Origin: Loxodes magnus
Taxonomy: Eukaryota; Ciliophora; Karyorelictea; Loxodida; Loxodidae
DNA: 64,000 nucleotides
Assembly: GCA_946699065.1 (NCBI GenBank)
Contig: CAMPDV010000285.1
Coordinates: 62,001 to 126,000 of the forward strand
Reading direction: 5' to 3'
Below the pieces are notes generated by a model. The model saw only the letters and a program-made list of their open reading frames with translations. It did no database searches and was not told the origin of the DNA. The first letter of the stretch is position 1. Every line of letters begins with the position of its first letter. The position numbers were made by a program, and so were the translations under genes. Positions 1 to 12,330 of the stretch are shown piece after piece.

Positions 1-440
1 TTCAACTTAGTCAGAAGTGGAAGAAATGCTTAAAAAGATTCTTTAAGATTAATAAGAGAGTAATAGTGTCCTAAAGCGGAGGAACCCAAGGCTAACAAGA
101 AAAGCCATGGAACTAGGGCAGCAATAGGTATGGAGGACCAACGTTGCTCAAGTTGATGTACAGGAATACAAGACTACAATACCCACAAAATGCCAAAAAA
201 GCTGTCTTTAACATTGCTTCATCCCTTCGCACAACCTTCCAAGATGAGAAGAATTTTCTGAGAAATATTAAGAGCCAATGAAGGATATTGATTACTCAGT
301 TAAAAGGAACATATGCAGGACAAGAATTGCCCACCAAGCTGAAATTTAAGACATAAAGCACGAAGCAATCACAGACCAAAAGAGGTTGTACCGGAAGGAG
401 ACCGAAGAAAATTTCCGTCGATAGTATCTGGACAGAATAT
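1..440 (+). mobile_element. Retroelement-like coding fragment
   Basis: This stretch is clearly richer in G+C than its surroundings, as is the retroelement-like ORF at the right end of the window. Read with TAA/TAG as Gln it gives protein-like sequence with mixed charge and alternating Lys, Glu and Gln, and that character fades near 450 where A+T-rich DNA begins. It is cut by the left edge. No reverse transcriptase or other diagnostic motif is visible, so the class is open; it looks broken and old. Confidence 0.35.
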
Positions 441-516
441 TGCTCAATAGCAAATTAATTAACTTTTCATTTCATAATTTGATTTAATTTAATTAGCCTG
501 TAAAGAATAAAATTTA

Positions 517-870
517 TTATTTAATATTGAGCGATATACTTATAAAATAATTACTTTGAAAAATATTAAGTAAAATGTATTTTAAAATCAAGGGATAAAA
601 TAAATAAATTAGCATAGTACCACCATCGTTTGACTTACAACGAAAAAAAAAATTAATTATTAATAACAGGCTAGAAATGTTTCTAGCTTCATCTGGTCTT
701 TTGATTATTTTCTTCTTCTCTTCATTTTTATAATCAAAATTGATTCCTTCACTCTTTAAATTCTTGTATTTCTTCCAAAAGCTGGAGTTAGAGAACATTC
801 CAATATTTGTATCAAATGACCCAATTAGGTTAAATTCTTCTAAATAATAGTTATTTGTGATATCAATCAT
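517..870 (-). mobile_element. Short relic related to the retroelement-like family
   Basis: A short minus-strand frame carries a peptide (key residues S-N-D-G-G-T-M-L-I-Y near 620) that resembles the C-terminal motif of the ORFs at 2062-1330, 9385-10080 and 20820-19560 (pattern P-N-x-x-G-T-L-I-Y-Y-Y). Just before it lies a charged stretch with K-K-I-I-K-R, similar to the copy near 19.7 kb. I read it as a fragment of the same repeat family rather than a host gene; it is broken. Confidence 0.35.
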
Positions 871-959
871 GTCTTAGTTGTTTTCTAAATTCCTAATCAG
901 AATAGCGACATGTAAAATCAGGATAACTCTAAGATTTGGATTTTTGCTTCCTCTAATCG

Positions 960-2062
960 ACTTCTCGTACCGATAGAGAGAACCCTCAAACAGGTAAGGC
1001 TTATCACACAATGGGCGCGTTCTTATTTGTTTGTGGTGGTATCTGTTGCAAGAGTATTTGAAGTGCAGATATGACTACACCGGATTGCCTAATCGGTCGA
1101 CTAGAAACCATAATCCATTTAAAAAATGAATTAGATAATAAAAATATTTAAAATTATTTATTTTAAACATTTTATGTAATTTGAACCTTTTATACATACT
1201 GATAAAATTTTAAACTTAAAGCAATGTTGTTTTGCTGTAAATAAGATGCTTCATAAAACTTGCTGCTTTTTTGATTAATAAGAGAAACTTTCAATCAATA
1301 AAATAATAAATTAATAATAATATATTAACGTGTCATCACCTTATCTAGTTTACCACGAATTAGAGTTTGTAAACATGTTTTATCTTCAATAGATTTCGTA
1401 GTCTAATTCTTCTGGTTTCTCTGTATCGTAAATTCTTATTACTTTCTTGTTTTCTCCTCTCATTAATTATTGTAAGTTTCAACCGTACTATCATCTTACG
1501 AATCTTCTCAGTGCATCTGTAATCCCTGGAGTTTCTAAGTATGGCAAGAATTTTTTTTCTTATATAATCTTCCATTTGGAATGCAGTAAATCTTAAATAA
1601 GTTGTAAAATTCTTTTTCTATTGCTCATTCTTACTTTAATTAAAACTTGTAAAAATTTGTTATTGTTTTTTCCATATTTTTAGCAGTATCAGCTTTTATT
1701 TTTTCTCTTTTAAATGAAGACTTAGGATGATTTTTGTTTTTCTCTTGATTTTGGATTAATTGATTTGTTAATCTATATTTGTTCCAATTGATTAAATCTC
1801 TAATCCAAATTTTAACTTAAGCTTCTTTGATTGTATTGAATTAAATTTGCATCTATTAGGAAGAGGTTATTAATTAATTTCTTGTTTGAGATTCTATTAA
1901 TTGATCAGTCTTTTGATAGTTAGCTTAAGAGATTAAGTTATTTATTTTAGATCTTAAACTTCTTTTGTTAGTTACTAATTGTCCAGTTGTAGCATGTACA
2001 AGTAATTACTTAAGTCTGGTTAATGATTCGATTGTGTTAAATAAGTCTGGTATTTCTTAGGA
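960..2062 (-). mobile_element. Retroelement-like ORF plus 3' domain, degenerate copy
   Basis: On the minus strand, 2062 to about 1330 reads as a Gln/Lys-rich, probably coiled-coil protein. It has a motif L-E-T-P-x-I-T-D-A-L-R-R-F near 1530 that recurs as L-E-V-P-x-I-I-D-V-P-R-R-F in the 9.4-10.1 kb copy, and a C-terminal motif G-D-D-T-L-I-Y-Y-Y near 1330. Downstream, 1110-960 resembles the conserved block also present at 3190-3040, 6890-7060 and 19530-19370. No reverse transcriptase is seen, so a LINE or other retroelement origin is inferred only from the arrangement. The copy is broken and diverged, hence old. Confidence 0.4.
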
Positions 2063-2829
2063 GCCATTTAAATTTTTTATAATATAGCATTAATAAAGTG
2101 ACAGTAGAAAAAACTAAGCCTTTCTAATAATAATGTAAGAAAATAATAGATAAAAGAAACTAATATATAGGAATGTAAATAAGTATATAACTATATAGCA
2201 TAAAGATGAAATATTTAAATACTATAAATATTAAATGAAATAGTAATAATAAATATATAATAGAACTTGTATAAATACAATATTAAAATTACTAACTACT
2301 TATATCTTAAACTGCTATAATTAATTAATTTCTATTTTTAATTATAAAATTATTAGTTTATAACTAAAAAGTAACTATTTATAGCTAATTTTTATATAAA
2401 TAATAGCTTTACTCTGTTTATTAGTTTCTAAATCTAAGTTTCTTAATTAATAAGTTGCTTTAATATTATTTTGTCTATTAAGCTCTCTATTTTAATTAAT
2501 TAGTTAAATATAGATATTATACTATTAATGACGTTGATTATTACAATACTAATAGTTTTTAAGTATAATTCTTTACTAATAAATATTAAATTTTCTTGTT
2601 ATTAAAGTATTCCTATACTGGATATTACTAATTAATACTGCTTAAAAGCTAAACATTATTTTATAAATGCTAAAGAAGAATGTATTTTATATATTTGGAC
2701 TTTAAGAAAGTTTCATAATATGGGAATTTTGATAGAGATTTAATTTGCTATCATGAAACAGAATTTTCTGCAAAAGGATTCTATTAAAATTATCTAAAGT
2801 TTTATTTACAAAAATTCTATTAAATAAAT
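2063..2829. other. A+T-rich spacer, nothing recognised
   Basis: Very A+T-rich sequence with many short ATA/TAA runs. I see no domain, repeat array or RNA gene in either strand. Confidence 0.5.
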
Positions 2830-3190
2830 ATGATTATAGAACGAGCAGCTCTTTCAACTTAGATAATATTAAAAAAATGTTCTCCTACTTCTTGTTAAAA
2901 TTCTAATAGTCCAATGAGTTACGTAAGCTTCTACAAATCGGGAGTCTGCTTATTAAAAATTATTATTGAGGCTTGAACTAAATGCTCAGTCTTCTTGAAT
3001 AAGATCCAAATAAGACTAAGTAAATAAATCATTAGTAGCCCGTCACTCAAACGTTCATACTGCTAGTGAGAACCCTCGGATAAGTTAGGCTACCCTCTTC
3101 CGAGCTTGTTCATCCTTCCTTGTGGTGTCATCTAATTTGAGATTACAGGCAATGCAGAATACACTGCACCAGATTATCTACTATAAAATA
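2830..3190 (-). mobile_element. Repeat end, left arm of an inverted pair
   Basis: The reverse complement matches 6890-7272 over most of its length, including the shared terminal string TGATTATAGA, the central stretch around AGTCTTCTT-AATAAGATCCAAA, and the block around TTCATAC/TAATGCTAG. Read on the minus strand it encodes a motif of the form K-D-E-Q-x-R-K-R-x-A-Q-L-I-x-x-F-S-L-x-V-W that is recognisable in three copies. It faces the 6.9-7.3 kb copy across the F-box/LRR gene. Broken, diverged copy of the same family as 960-2062. Confidence 0.5.
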
Positions 3191-3259
3191 AAATGGCTTC
3201 TAAGAAATAACTGAACTTTGAACAAAACATTTGCACAGGAAAATGCTCTAAAAAATAAA

Positions 3260-4430
3260 AAAGCGAAATAATTACAATGAGTGAAAGTGAGAAATATAAT
3301 TGATATGAAGAACATTAACCACTAGGAAATCAAGAATTAAAAAACTTCCGACACAAACTCAAATAGAAATATTATCATAGTCATTAAAAGAGTTTATGCT
3401 CAAAAATAGATACCTCACTGATAAAGCAGAAAAATTAATAACGTCTTTGCTTGAGAAACAATATTAATCATCATAAGAAATAGAAAACAAACTGGAACAA
3501 AGAATTCTTTAAATTTAATAATAAATTCAGGTAACGCCATTTTCGATTTAACGGAATTAATCAGATCCTATGAAAATAGAAAATGAAGCCTTAAATTAAA
3601 ATAAACAGTAAACATTAATTTAAAATAGCTAGTAAATTTAAATTAAATAAGTGTTACAGGAATAATAGTCTAAAGGAAGAATAAAATATTACGTGTGCAA
3701 TAAATAACACCAATGAAAATACTGCTACTAACTAAGCGAAATTTAAAGAAAGAATAAATAAGATATTTTTAGAAAACTATTTAGAATATATCCAACATAA
3801 AGAGGAAACATTTATACAAAACAATTCTTTAATTCAAATCTTAATCCTAAGAGAACTCACTAGGAACGCTACGTGCAAGATTAAAACTATTCAGAATATT
3901 AAAGGATGGAGCACTAATGAAGTGCTATATGGCCGACATCCATATTTTATTTAATAAATGTTAATATTCTAAAGCACCAAATAGGTGAATATTAAGGTAA
4001 AAATGTAAACTTAAATAAATTGAGTATTGGTATTTTAGCATCTAGTCTAAATAAGAAAAGGTAATTTGTAATATAATAGCAATAAAAGGAATTTGTAGGT
4101 TTACTTAAAATGAAATACTATTTAACTAAAAATAGAAAATAATATACTATAAATAAATAAATAGTTGCTATATTTTAAGGTGTATTTAATTAAATAAATG
4201 CTTAAAACAAATAATTTAGAATTAAATCATTACATTGTAAATGCTTTATTTAAACTATTTAATTGTATAATTTATAAATGCAAAATACCTTAAATCCTTA
4301 TTGTAGGATTTGTAAATCAATACTACAAAATATAAATCATAAATGTGATTTGAAACTATGTGAGGGATAAGTCTAAATTAATTTATTATCTTTATTAACT
4401 TAAAACAGGGAAAGCTTTGGTTACACCTAG
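3260..4430 (+). other. Unresolved protein-like stretch
   Basis: With the reassigned code, roughly 3310-3900 gives a charged Gln-rich sequence, including a Cys/His cluster near 3690-3750 (C-x5-H-Q-W-K-Y-C, the Trp being a TGA) that loosely recalls a zinc knuckle. The likely frame is not the one opened by the ATG at 3193. From 3900 to 4430 the signal weakens. This could be part of a mobile element trapped between the inverted repeat ends or a decayed exon of the following gene. I cannot assign a function. Confidence 0.25.
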
Positions 4431-4478
4431 AACTTTTAAGGATAAAATAAAGTGTAAGTATTAAATGAAAATGCTAAT

Positions 4479-6720
4479 ATGGAAATTAAAGAAACTTCTA
4501 AAAATTAAATAGAATAACCAAGTGTAGAAGAACAATAAGAGAGCTAAGCAGAAAACTATGATTTGCTAGAAATTTAACTTTAATAAGAAAATGAGAATAA
4601 AAGACAGGAATTCTGACTAAAAGTATATCTAGTAAATTAAATAATAGACTTCTTAAAAAATAAAGATATCGCTATTTTATAATAAGTTAACTAACACTTT
4701 TTCCTTTATCACTACGTTTTTACATCTCTAGAGATTAAATTTTACTAAAATGACTAAAAAGTTACTAAAAACTATATGGACTTTAAAATAAATTAGTCAC
4801 TCAGATGTAAAGTCTTTAAATATAAATACAGAGCGTTTTTCAGAAAAATTGATGAGTTCTATTTATGAAAGACTAGATAAAAGCATATAAATAAGATAGA
4901 AGAACTTAAAGAGCAACTAGTAACTTTAAATAAGAGAATTACATCTAAAAGTAAAAAGCAATCAACCTATCTTACTTAATACTTCTTAATGATACTAATT
5001 ACAAAACTTAAATCTTTCTAACTATTGGGCTAATGATAAATCTTTATACTTTATAGAGTATTTAAATAACTTAGAATCTATTAATCTTGTATACATGAAT
5101 TAAATAACTGGATAGTTTTTGATAGATTATTGTTTAAACTTGAACTTAAAAGTGTTAAAAATAGACAGTAGTTAACTGTAATAAGAGAAAGTGAAGTAAT
5201 TTCTATAACTAAAAGGAATTTAAGAAATTTGGATTAATAAGAACTAAAAGTTCTAAGAGTTTTATTCATTTTGCACTAGTTTAGTTAAAATTGATTTATC
5301 TTATAACAGCTTGATGTCATATGAAATACTAGATTAAGTAAGGAAACTTTAACTAAAAGAACTAAAATTAGACTTAAAAGATTAATAAGTCTATAGATTA
5401 AAAGAATTCTTATCTTATTAGTATAATACTCTATAAACTATCTAATTAAGAAATTTCTATCTATTAATACCTATTTATTTTACCTTTTAACCAAACTTGA
5501 AGAGTCTATGTTTATGGGAGGCTGATTATAAGCACAATAACTTAATTACGTAGGAATAAATCTAAGCATTTAATGAAGAATAGCTCTAAATGGATAGTTA
5601 TAACTTTTAGGCTTAGTAAAGCTTTAAACTAGAATATATTGACTTATATAACTTATAGCTAATAAGTGCTTAGTTTATTAAACTATTTATATCTAATTGT
5701 CCTTTATTAAAATCATTATCATTACTACAAATCATACTAGTAGATAATCATAACTTAGACTAAACTAGCCTTTCTTAATAAAATTAAACACTTTAGCAAA
5801 CTACTAGTCCATAAACTAAAAGGCTACATTGACTTTAAAGAGTATCCATTAAGTTTTGCTATAAAGTAAATGATGAATTGCTATAATTTATTCTTTCTAT
5901 CTCCCCTAATTTAAACAAACTAGAGTTAGCTGACTTAGATAGCATTTAGGATGAAAGTTTTAAATAAATAGCAATATATAGCAAGAACATTAAATAACTA
6001 AATTTAGCAAAAGTAAAAGAAATTAAACTATAAACTATTAACTTAATACTGGAAAATAGTCTTAAATTAGAAGAAATAAGTTTAGGTAATATAAAAGGAA
6101 TATAATAAGATACTTTTAGAATATTCAATACTAAATATTATCATTTATAAAGCATCTCCCTTAACTGATGTATATTAGCCTTATGTAATTCATTCAATTC
6201 TTAAAATACCTACTTTCAAATATTTACCTCTTACTTCATGTAATTTATGCAACGAAGATGTAATTTAAATTATAAAAAACTGCAACGAATTGAAGAGCTT
6301 GGATTTAACTGGCAATGAGAATATAACTTAAGAAGGGTTTCTGATAATTGATGAATAGGAATGTTAATACTAAATCTGGAGCAGTTTAAGAGAATTAAAC
6401 TTAATGCTTTGTGATGTAAGTAGATAATGACTACAAGATATAAGATAAAAATTTAAACAAATAGTAATTTTCTATGACATTTTTGAAGAATAGAAGGCAT
6501 TTAAGAAGTAATAGACTTTGAACTTAATAAAATAAAATTAGTAGAAGTGCAAATCTAAAGCTCTTTAACATTTTAAGAATTAAATCTAAGATAAAATAAT
6601 TATTTTATAAGTATTTAAAAAAGGTAAAATATTAAAGTAAATAGAGTTTAAAATTAAATCTAAAAGTATTTCTATATATAAATAGCAATTTAATGGGATA
6701 ATTAAATTAAAGCTTAATGA
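4479..6720 (+). CDS. F-box and leucine-rich-repeat protein, frame-disrupted
   Basis: From the proposed ATG at 4479 an acidic Gln/Glu-rich leader is followed by an F-box-like segment at about 4615-4700 (V-Y-L-V-N-Q-I-I-D-F-L-K-N-K-D-I-A-I-L). Leucine-rich repeats follow to about 6560, for example N-E-L-K-S-L-D-L-T-G-N near 6300. F-box/LRR proteins usually act as substrate receptors of SCF ubiquitin ligases; that role is inferred. The repeat homology changes reading frame near 4950 and again near 6165 without an obvious GT...AG intron, and no in-frame TGA ends it before the repeat at 6890. It may be a pseudogene, or carry single-base assembly errors in A-runs. Its domain order resembles the C-terminal half of the 12.3-15.3 kb gene. 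Confidence 0.55.
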
Positions 6721-6889
6721 ATAATTTATAATATCATGCTAAATTATAAATATTTATGCTATAAAAATTTAATATCTAAAAACTTATTTTTATTTAAATT
6801 AAGTAAGTAAAGATAAATCAGAAATGTAGAGAATAAATTTATCATGTAAAAAATTATTAAATATAAAAATATAAAATGGAAGTCAGTCA

Positions 6890-7272
6890 CGTCAGAAAAA
6901 ATAGCAGGTAATCTGATGCAATGTATATTGCATTGCGAGAAATCTCGCACTAGATGCAACCACGGGGAAGGGTGAGCAAACTTGGAAGAGATAAATCTAA
7001 CTTACCTAAGAGTTCTCTAGCATTATGAAAGTTTGAATGACGGGCCTGCTAATAACTAATTACTAATTCTTATTTGGATCTTATTTAAGAAGACTGAAGT
7101 ATTTGATTCAAGATTAAAGAATAATTAAAAAAAAATTTCCCATTTAGAGAAGCTGAAATGACTCTTTGGACAAATAGAATTAAATCAAGCTTTTGAGAAC
7201 ACTTTTTTTAGTATTAAATATTAATACTGAAAAAACTGCGCGCTAACGATATGCTATGCTCTCTATAATCAT
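6890..7272 (+). mobile_element. Repeat end, right arm of an inverted pair
   Basis: Inverted counterpart of 2830-3190, sharing the terminal TGATTATAGA (here as its complement at the right end) and an internal coding-like block (motif K-R-x-x-Q-L-T-x-E-F-S). G+C is higher than in the flanks. The pair brackets the 4.5-6.7 kb F-box/LRR gene. Either two unrelated insertions in opposite orientation or the ends of a composite segment would explain it. Broken copy, diverged. Confidence 0.5.
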
Positions 7273-7289
7273 CTTTATTTATTTATTTA

Positions 7290-8038
7290 ACTAAATTTTA
7301 AGAGTTTTTGAGGTTGCTGAGGTTCCTACCAATTTCACTCTCCCAATTTTTTTACATGGATACACACCATAGATTTTTTGATAAGTGGCAGATTTGCACT
7401 AAGTTTCAGTAGGTCCTTGCAAGGAGTTTTTATCTATATATTCCTGTTTTGTTATTCATAATTTATTAAGTCGAATTCATGTTATTGTTCTTTTTCATTT
7501 ATTTTTTTCATTTTGGCAGTTTCTTAGTAGATGATAACTTGATTGGCAGTACCTAGAATGCTTTTTTATTATTGTTAATTTGTATTTATGCTAAAAATAT
7601 TTTCTATTTTTTCAAGTCTTTTAATTTTGTAACTTTCGTTATTCTCAGATTTTTTATGTTTTCAATTTTTTCACACGATAGTGGCTATTCTTCGAATTCC
7701 ATCTTTTAAGAATATTTAAAGTTTTGTTAGGATTATTATCAGAGTTGCTCTTCCGCTACTAATTTTTTATTCGATAAGTTAATTTTTTAATATTGTATGC
7801 TCTAATTTTAGTCTTCTAAGAAATTTGTTAACTCCCTTATTTATAGATTTTAATAGTAAAATGCTTCTTCGTATTTAAGTATTTTTGCTTGTATTGCCTC
7901 AATCTTGACTTTTAGATCTTCCTGGATCTGTATTTTATGCTTATTAGGTTCAATAGTACCTGTCATAATTTTTCCTTGGAAAGATGAGCTTGACTCTGAT
8001 TATTACCTTTCCTATTTGCTTGACTCCTACGCCGCCAT
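7290..8038 (-). CDS. Hypothetical coiled-coil protein
   Basis: From an ATG at 8038 the minus strand reads as a Ser/Gln/Glu-rich start followed by a charged helical stretch with heptad-like spacing (for example K-V-K-I-E-A-I-Q-A-K-I-L-K-Y-E-E). The signal is good to about 7690 and uncertain beyond, where another frame looks better. The gene ends next to the repeat at 7272, so its 3' end may have been replaced. I do not recognise a family; a repeat-family ORF is also possible. Confidence 0.3.
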
Positions 8039-8419
8039 TTTTTGCCTTTTCTTATTTAATTTTTAGAAATACGGATATTTTGCCTCCATCTTTTTCTTTT
8101 ATTTATCAAGAAAAATATATATTTAAGTTCTTATATATCATAAAATTCATTATTCTTTAACAAGTAAATTGCCACTTCATCTTATACAGATAAAATTAAA
8201 AAAGCTAGAGATTTAATATTATTAAAATGTTTGCTTATTTATACTATATTAACTAATTAATTTAAAGCAAATTTCTCACTCCCAAGTAAAGCATCTATAT
8301 CAGATTAAAATTAATTATTAGATTTATTAAAACTTAAATTCTTAAAAGATTAGAAGAAAATCACTATATAATTTTAGAAGTAATTTATAACTTGCTTAAT
8401 TATACAAATTATATAAAAA

Positions 8420-8960
8420 ATTTTATCATTTTATAGATATTTCAATTTCTTTTTGCCTATATCCAGTATTGTCTGGAGGTCTTGCAAATAAGTTTAAATG
8501 CTTAAAATTTATTCTCTCGATTGTTTACTATCTTGTTTTAAAAAAAAATTCTTTTATTTTATATTTCCCAAAATTCTTTGAAATATATACTTTTTTGGTA
8601 TTTTCTTAAATCTTTTTAATAATATCTTTTAATTTTTTTTCCTTTATTCTAGTATTTATCTTTTAACATTATAATTTTTTACCTTTAAGTTCTCTAATAT
8701 GCTTATATAAGCCCTTTGAATTTGCGATGCGGCTAACTATAATAATTTTTGCTGCTACTGTAATATTGTTCTATCTTTGATTACATTCCTTTATTTTCTT
8801 GTTCTAGACAATAGTTTCACTTTATTGTCTTACTACATATTCCAGAAAGAAATTTAAACCTCTCTTATACGATACTATCCTTGAGTTAATTCCTTCAAGC
8901 AAGGTAATTGCTATTTAAACTGTTATTGTCCATTTTAAATAATGTGATTTCTTCTTATTC
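8420..8960 (-). CDS. Possible coding segment, function unknown
   Basis: The minus strand gives a Lys/Gln/Ile-rich sequence ending in a less A+T-biased tail (key residues L-F-A-R-P-P-D-N-T-G near 8480). There is no clear start, stop or domain. In a code where every stop can be sense this is weak evidence. Confidence 0.18.
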
Positions 8961-9384
8961 TATGAAATTTTTTTTAAAGTAACTTTAAATCAAAGGAAAT
9001 AGTCTCGCCGCATTTTAGTAATAGCAACTTAAATATTTTACTTAAAGAAATTAAAGTATTTATAATAAAGATTTAAAGCACTAAGCTTGATTCTTTTGCC
9101 AATGTTTAATTAATTTAAATATACCTAATTAAATATATATAATTAGTTATTTGCTATATATAAAAAGGGATAATCATCTTTTAAGTAACTTACCAATTCA
9201 GTTTCCTACATGTTGCCAAATTTAGAAGGGGACTACAGGCAAGTAAACATTTTGGCTTGAAAAGCTTATTGATGAACGAAAAAAGGAATGATCTACTTAA
9301 TAAAAAAATTTTAAATAGAAAGTTCATGCAAGTTATTGGAGTAATGTAAAGAAAAAATATATAAATAAATTAAAAAATTTTTCA

Positions 9385-10080
9385 GAAAAGGCAAACATCT
9401 CAGGTTATCGATTGTAGAATTACTACGAGTAAATCCTTAAAAAAATCGAAATTAAATTGAACAAATGACTTAAACGGTCTTTAAAAGCATGCAATCAGAT
9501 ATTGCTAATTGAGTAGGAATAGCTTACTTCACCAATTACATAGAAAAGTATTACTAAGGGAAAAGATAAAATCAATAGAAATCGAGGAAGATTATTTAAT
9601 TTAAACAATTTTTAGTCATCTTAAGAGAATTTACGAACAAAACATCGCGAGAGTTTAAGTTTTGCCTTCAGGGATAATAATCATAGTATTAAAAATGAGG
9701 AGGCAAATTAGCAATTTGGAAGCAGTTTAATATTGAAATACAAAAATCTTTGAATATAATAGAGAAAAGGAATAAAGAGGAATTTAAAACCTTTTTAAAA
9801 TACATTGAGCACCGAGCGGAAAATTCTATTAGAAAAAAAGTTCAGTCAAATTTAGAAGTTCCTAAAATTATAGATGTTCCTAGAAGATTCGAGACATTAT
9901 AATATTTCATTTATTTCAAAGTATTATAAAGAGGAGAAAATAAAAAATATAAGAATTTACATTCCTGAAAAAAATAAGGAATACGAAATAAAAACATATT
10001 GAGAGATAAAGACTTTTTAAAACTTTAATTTGTGATGAGCCAAATAAAAGCGATGGTACGTTAATATATTATTATTATAA
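9385..10080 (+). mobile_element. Retroelement-like ORF, degenerate copy
   Basis: The plus strand reads as a Lys/Gln-rich helical protein. The motif L-E-V-P-x-I-I-D-V-P-R-R-F near 9865 is shared with the 960-2062 copy, and the C-terminal motif D-E-P-N-K-S-D-G-T-L-I-Y-Y-Y-Y lies near 10045. The downstream conserved block seen in other copies is not found here. Broken and diverged; no polymerase domain visible. Confidence 0.4.
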
Positions 10081-10250
10081 AAGTAAATATAATGCTTATA
10101 TAAAAGATTAGAAACACATAAACATAAATATAAATGTGGATTATACTCAAAAGAATTAAATATTTTAATTTAAATGTAAAAAGCTATATAATGAAAGCAA
10201 AAGCATTAAAACTAAATTATAGAAATATAAATAAATTATTAAGATTTACT

Positions 10251-10275
10251 ATAATATAATATAATATAATATAAT
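10251..10275. repeat. ATAAT pentamer microsatellite, 5 units
   Basis: Five perfect tandem copies of ATAAT immediately upstream of the small ORF at 10282. Confidence 0.85.
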
Positions 10276-10281
10276 ACTTAT

Positions 10282-10638
10282 ATGCAAAACAACATGTTAG
10301 AAGATATAAGAAAACAAATGAGAAAAAAGTTTGACATTAATTAACTTAAAATTATATAAAATGAAGTATCTGAATTAAATCAGAAGCTTCATACAATAAC
10401 TTTTTTATTAAAGGAAACTATTATTACAAAATAACATAACAATAAAAAAATTAATGGAAGTTCAAAAATAATAAAGGAAATTAAAATTTTAATTAAAAAA
10501 GAACAGAAGAACTAAGGAATTTTAAGATAATCTACAGTCAAAGAATTAAATTAAAAAAATTTAGAAAAAGTAAATTAAAAAGATACTGTAATGATATAAA
10601 AAAATCAGAAAAAGAAAGATTAGTAATGGTTTAAATGA
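10282..10638 (+). CDS. Small Lys/Gln-rich hypothetical protein
   Basis: ATG at 10282 (a second in-frame ATG lies at 10294) leads to a 118-residue frame ending in TGA at 10636. It is strongly charged and probably helical (for example D-I-R-K-Q-M-R-K-K-F-D-I), with no Cys and a Lys-rich tail. It may be a small host coiled-coil protein or a fragment of the retroelement-like family just upstream. No family recognised. Confidence 0.35.
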
Positions 10639-12330
10639 ATGAGCATTGCAAAAAATTTAGATTTTAAGCGAACATTATATTTAATTTAATTTTCTGCTTA
10701 TCGTAGTTTCTTAAATTAAAATAAATAAATAATTAACTATATCAATGATAAAATGTTTTTTTTAATTCATATTTTTTTAATTTTTCTATTTATATACTTT
10801 ATTCATTAAGATGCTTTATTGTTAATTTTTACTAACTTCATTAAATGCAATTTAAAGTACTTTTTTTCTCTTTTGATAAATTCTTCAATATTTAAATTAA
10901 TTAAGTTATTTCTCTCATACTTTAATGATTTTTTTTAATTATTTAATCATTTAAATTAATTATTATCTTATTTACTTTGAAAAAATAGGAAAAAATTTAA
11001 TAGCATAGTGTGATTTTATTATAGTAATGAAAAGAGGATATAAATAATTCTCTTTCTATAATGCTTATAAAATTATTTTATAGTGAATTATGATAAAAAT
11101 ATTAATAGACTCTTTTATTTAGAAATTTTTATTAATATAAAAATTAGTTTTGATTAAAAATTTTATATAAAATGATAAATTTTCGAATCTAATACTTGAA
11201 ATCTTTTTCTTAATTTTGATTTATTAGAAATTTTTTTTTTAACCAACTGAATTTACCATAATTAATAAATTTATTAATTTTGCATATATTCTTTATTAAG
11301 TTAAGTAATTTTACTAATTCTAGCATCATAATATTTTTATTATAATTCAAAAATTTAATTAAAAATAGTGATTCATTTTAAAAAAGTGTCTGTACATTTT
11401 TAGCTCAATTATGCTAATTTTACTATATTACACTACCAAATAAATAATATTAAAGCTATATATAAAAATCAATTTTATTTGAATTTCCACTACGAAACTG
11501 AAGTTAAAGTAATGAGCTATTTTTAAAATTGTCAAAGAAAAAGAATATTAAAAGAATTAGTTTCTAAACAAATTTAAATAATCTCAAAAATTTAAAAAAG
11601 CATAACATTAGAAATTTGAAATTCTTTTCTAAAGCAAATTTTTTGATTTAATCTTTGAAATTTGCTATAGAGTTATTAAATAGATGTTCTGTTATTTTTT
11701 GAAGTAAAGAAATGAAAAATTAATCTCATATTATGATAAATTTAATTGCTATTTCAAATAAGCTACTTTTGATAAAAACTCCATATTCAAATTTCATCTA
11801 TGATTAACACAAAGATATTTTCTAAAATCATATCGAAGTATTCTTTTAGGAGATTTTAAATCTTTGAAGCAAAAACTATTTCCAAATCTAAACTAAAAAA
11901 AATAGATTGAAAAGTAGATATTATAAGTTTAAATTAAAAAATGAAATATACATATATAAACATCATTCACATTTTAAATAATAAAACAAAATTTACAGAT
12001 TTTTTTATAATTAGATTCTATAATCATATAACCAACATTAAACTGCAAAGATTTATTAAAAATAACTTTGGAAAAAATAAAAGCCTTTGAAAAATTATTA
12101 TAGATTAATTAGATAGATACATAATTTTTATCGTAGATATAATAATTTAGAAATAGAATAAATGTGCTTTTGTAAAATATAACTGCACTTACAAATTTTT
12201 GTAAATTTATAAAAATTATATTATATATAATTTAAATAGTATTACTTTAAATATTTTATTGATTCATTTTTTATAATAAACTTAGTTATAAGAGAATCAA
12301 AATATTGTTAAAAAAGTTTTAAACAATAAA
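10639..12330. other. A+T-rich intergenic region
   Basis: About 1.7 kb of very A+T-rich sequence with short homopolymer runs. I find no domain, RNA gene or repeat I can support. Confidence 0.5.

Noticed and set aside
1360-1575. 71-codon basic minus-strand ORF as a host gene
   Set aside because: The neighbouring frame carries the repeat-family motifs L-E-T-P...R-R-F and G-D-D-T-L-I-Y, so this is part of a repeat copy.
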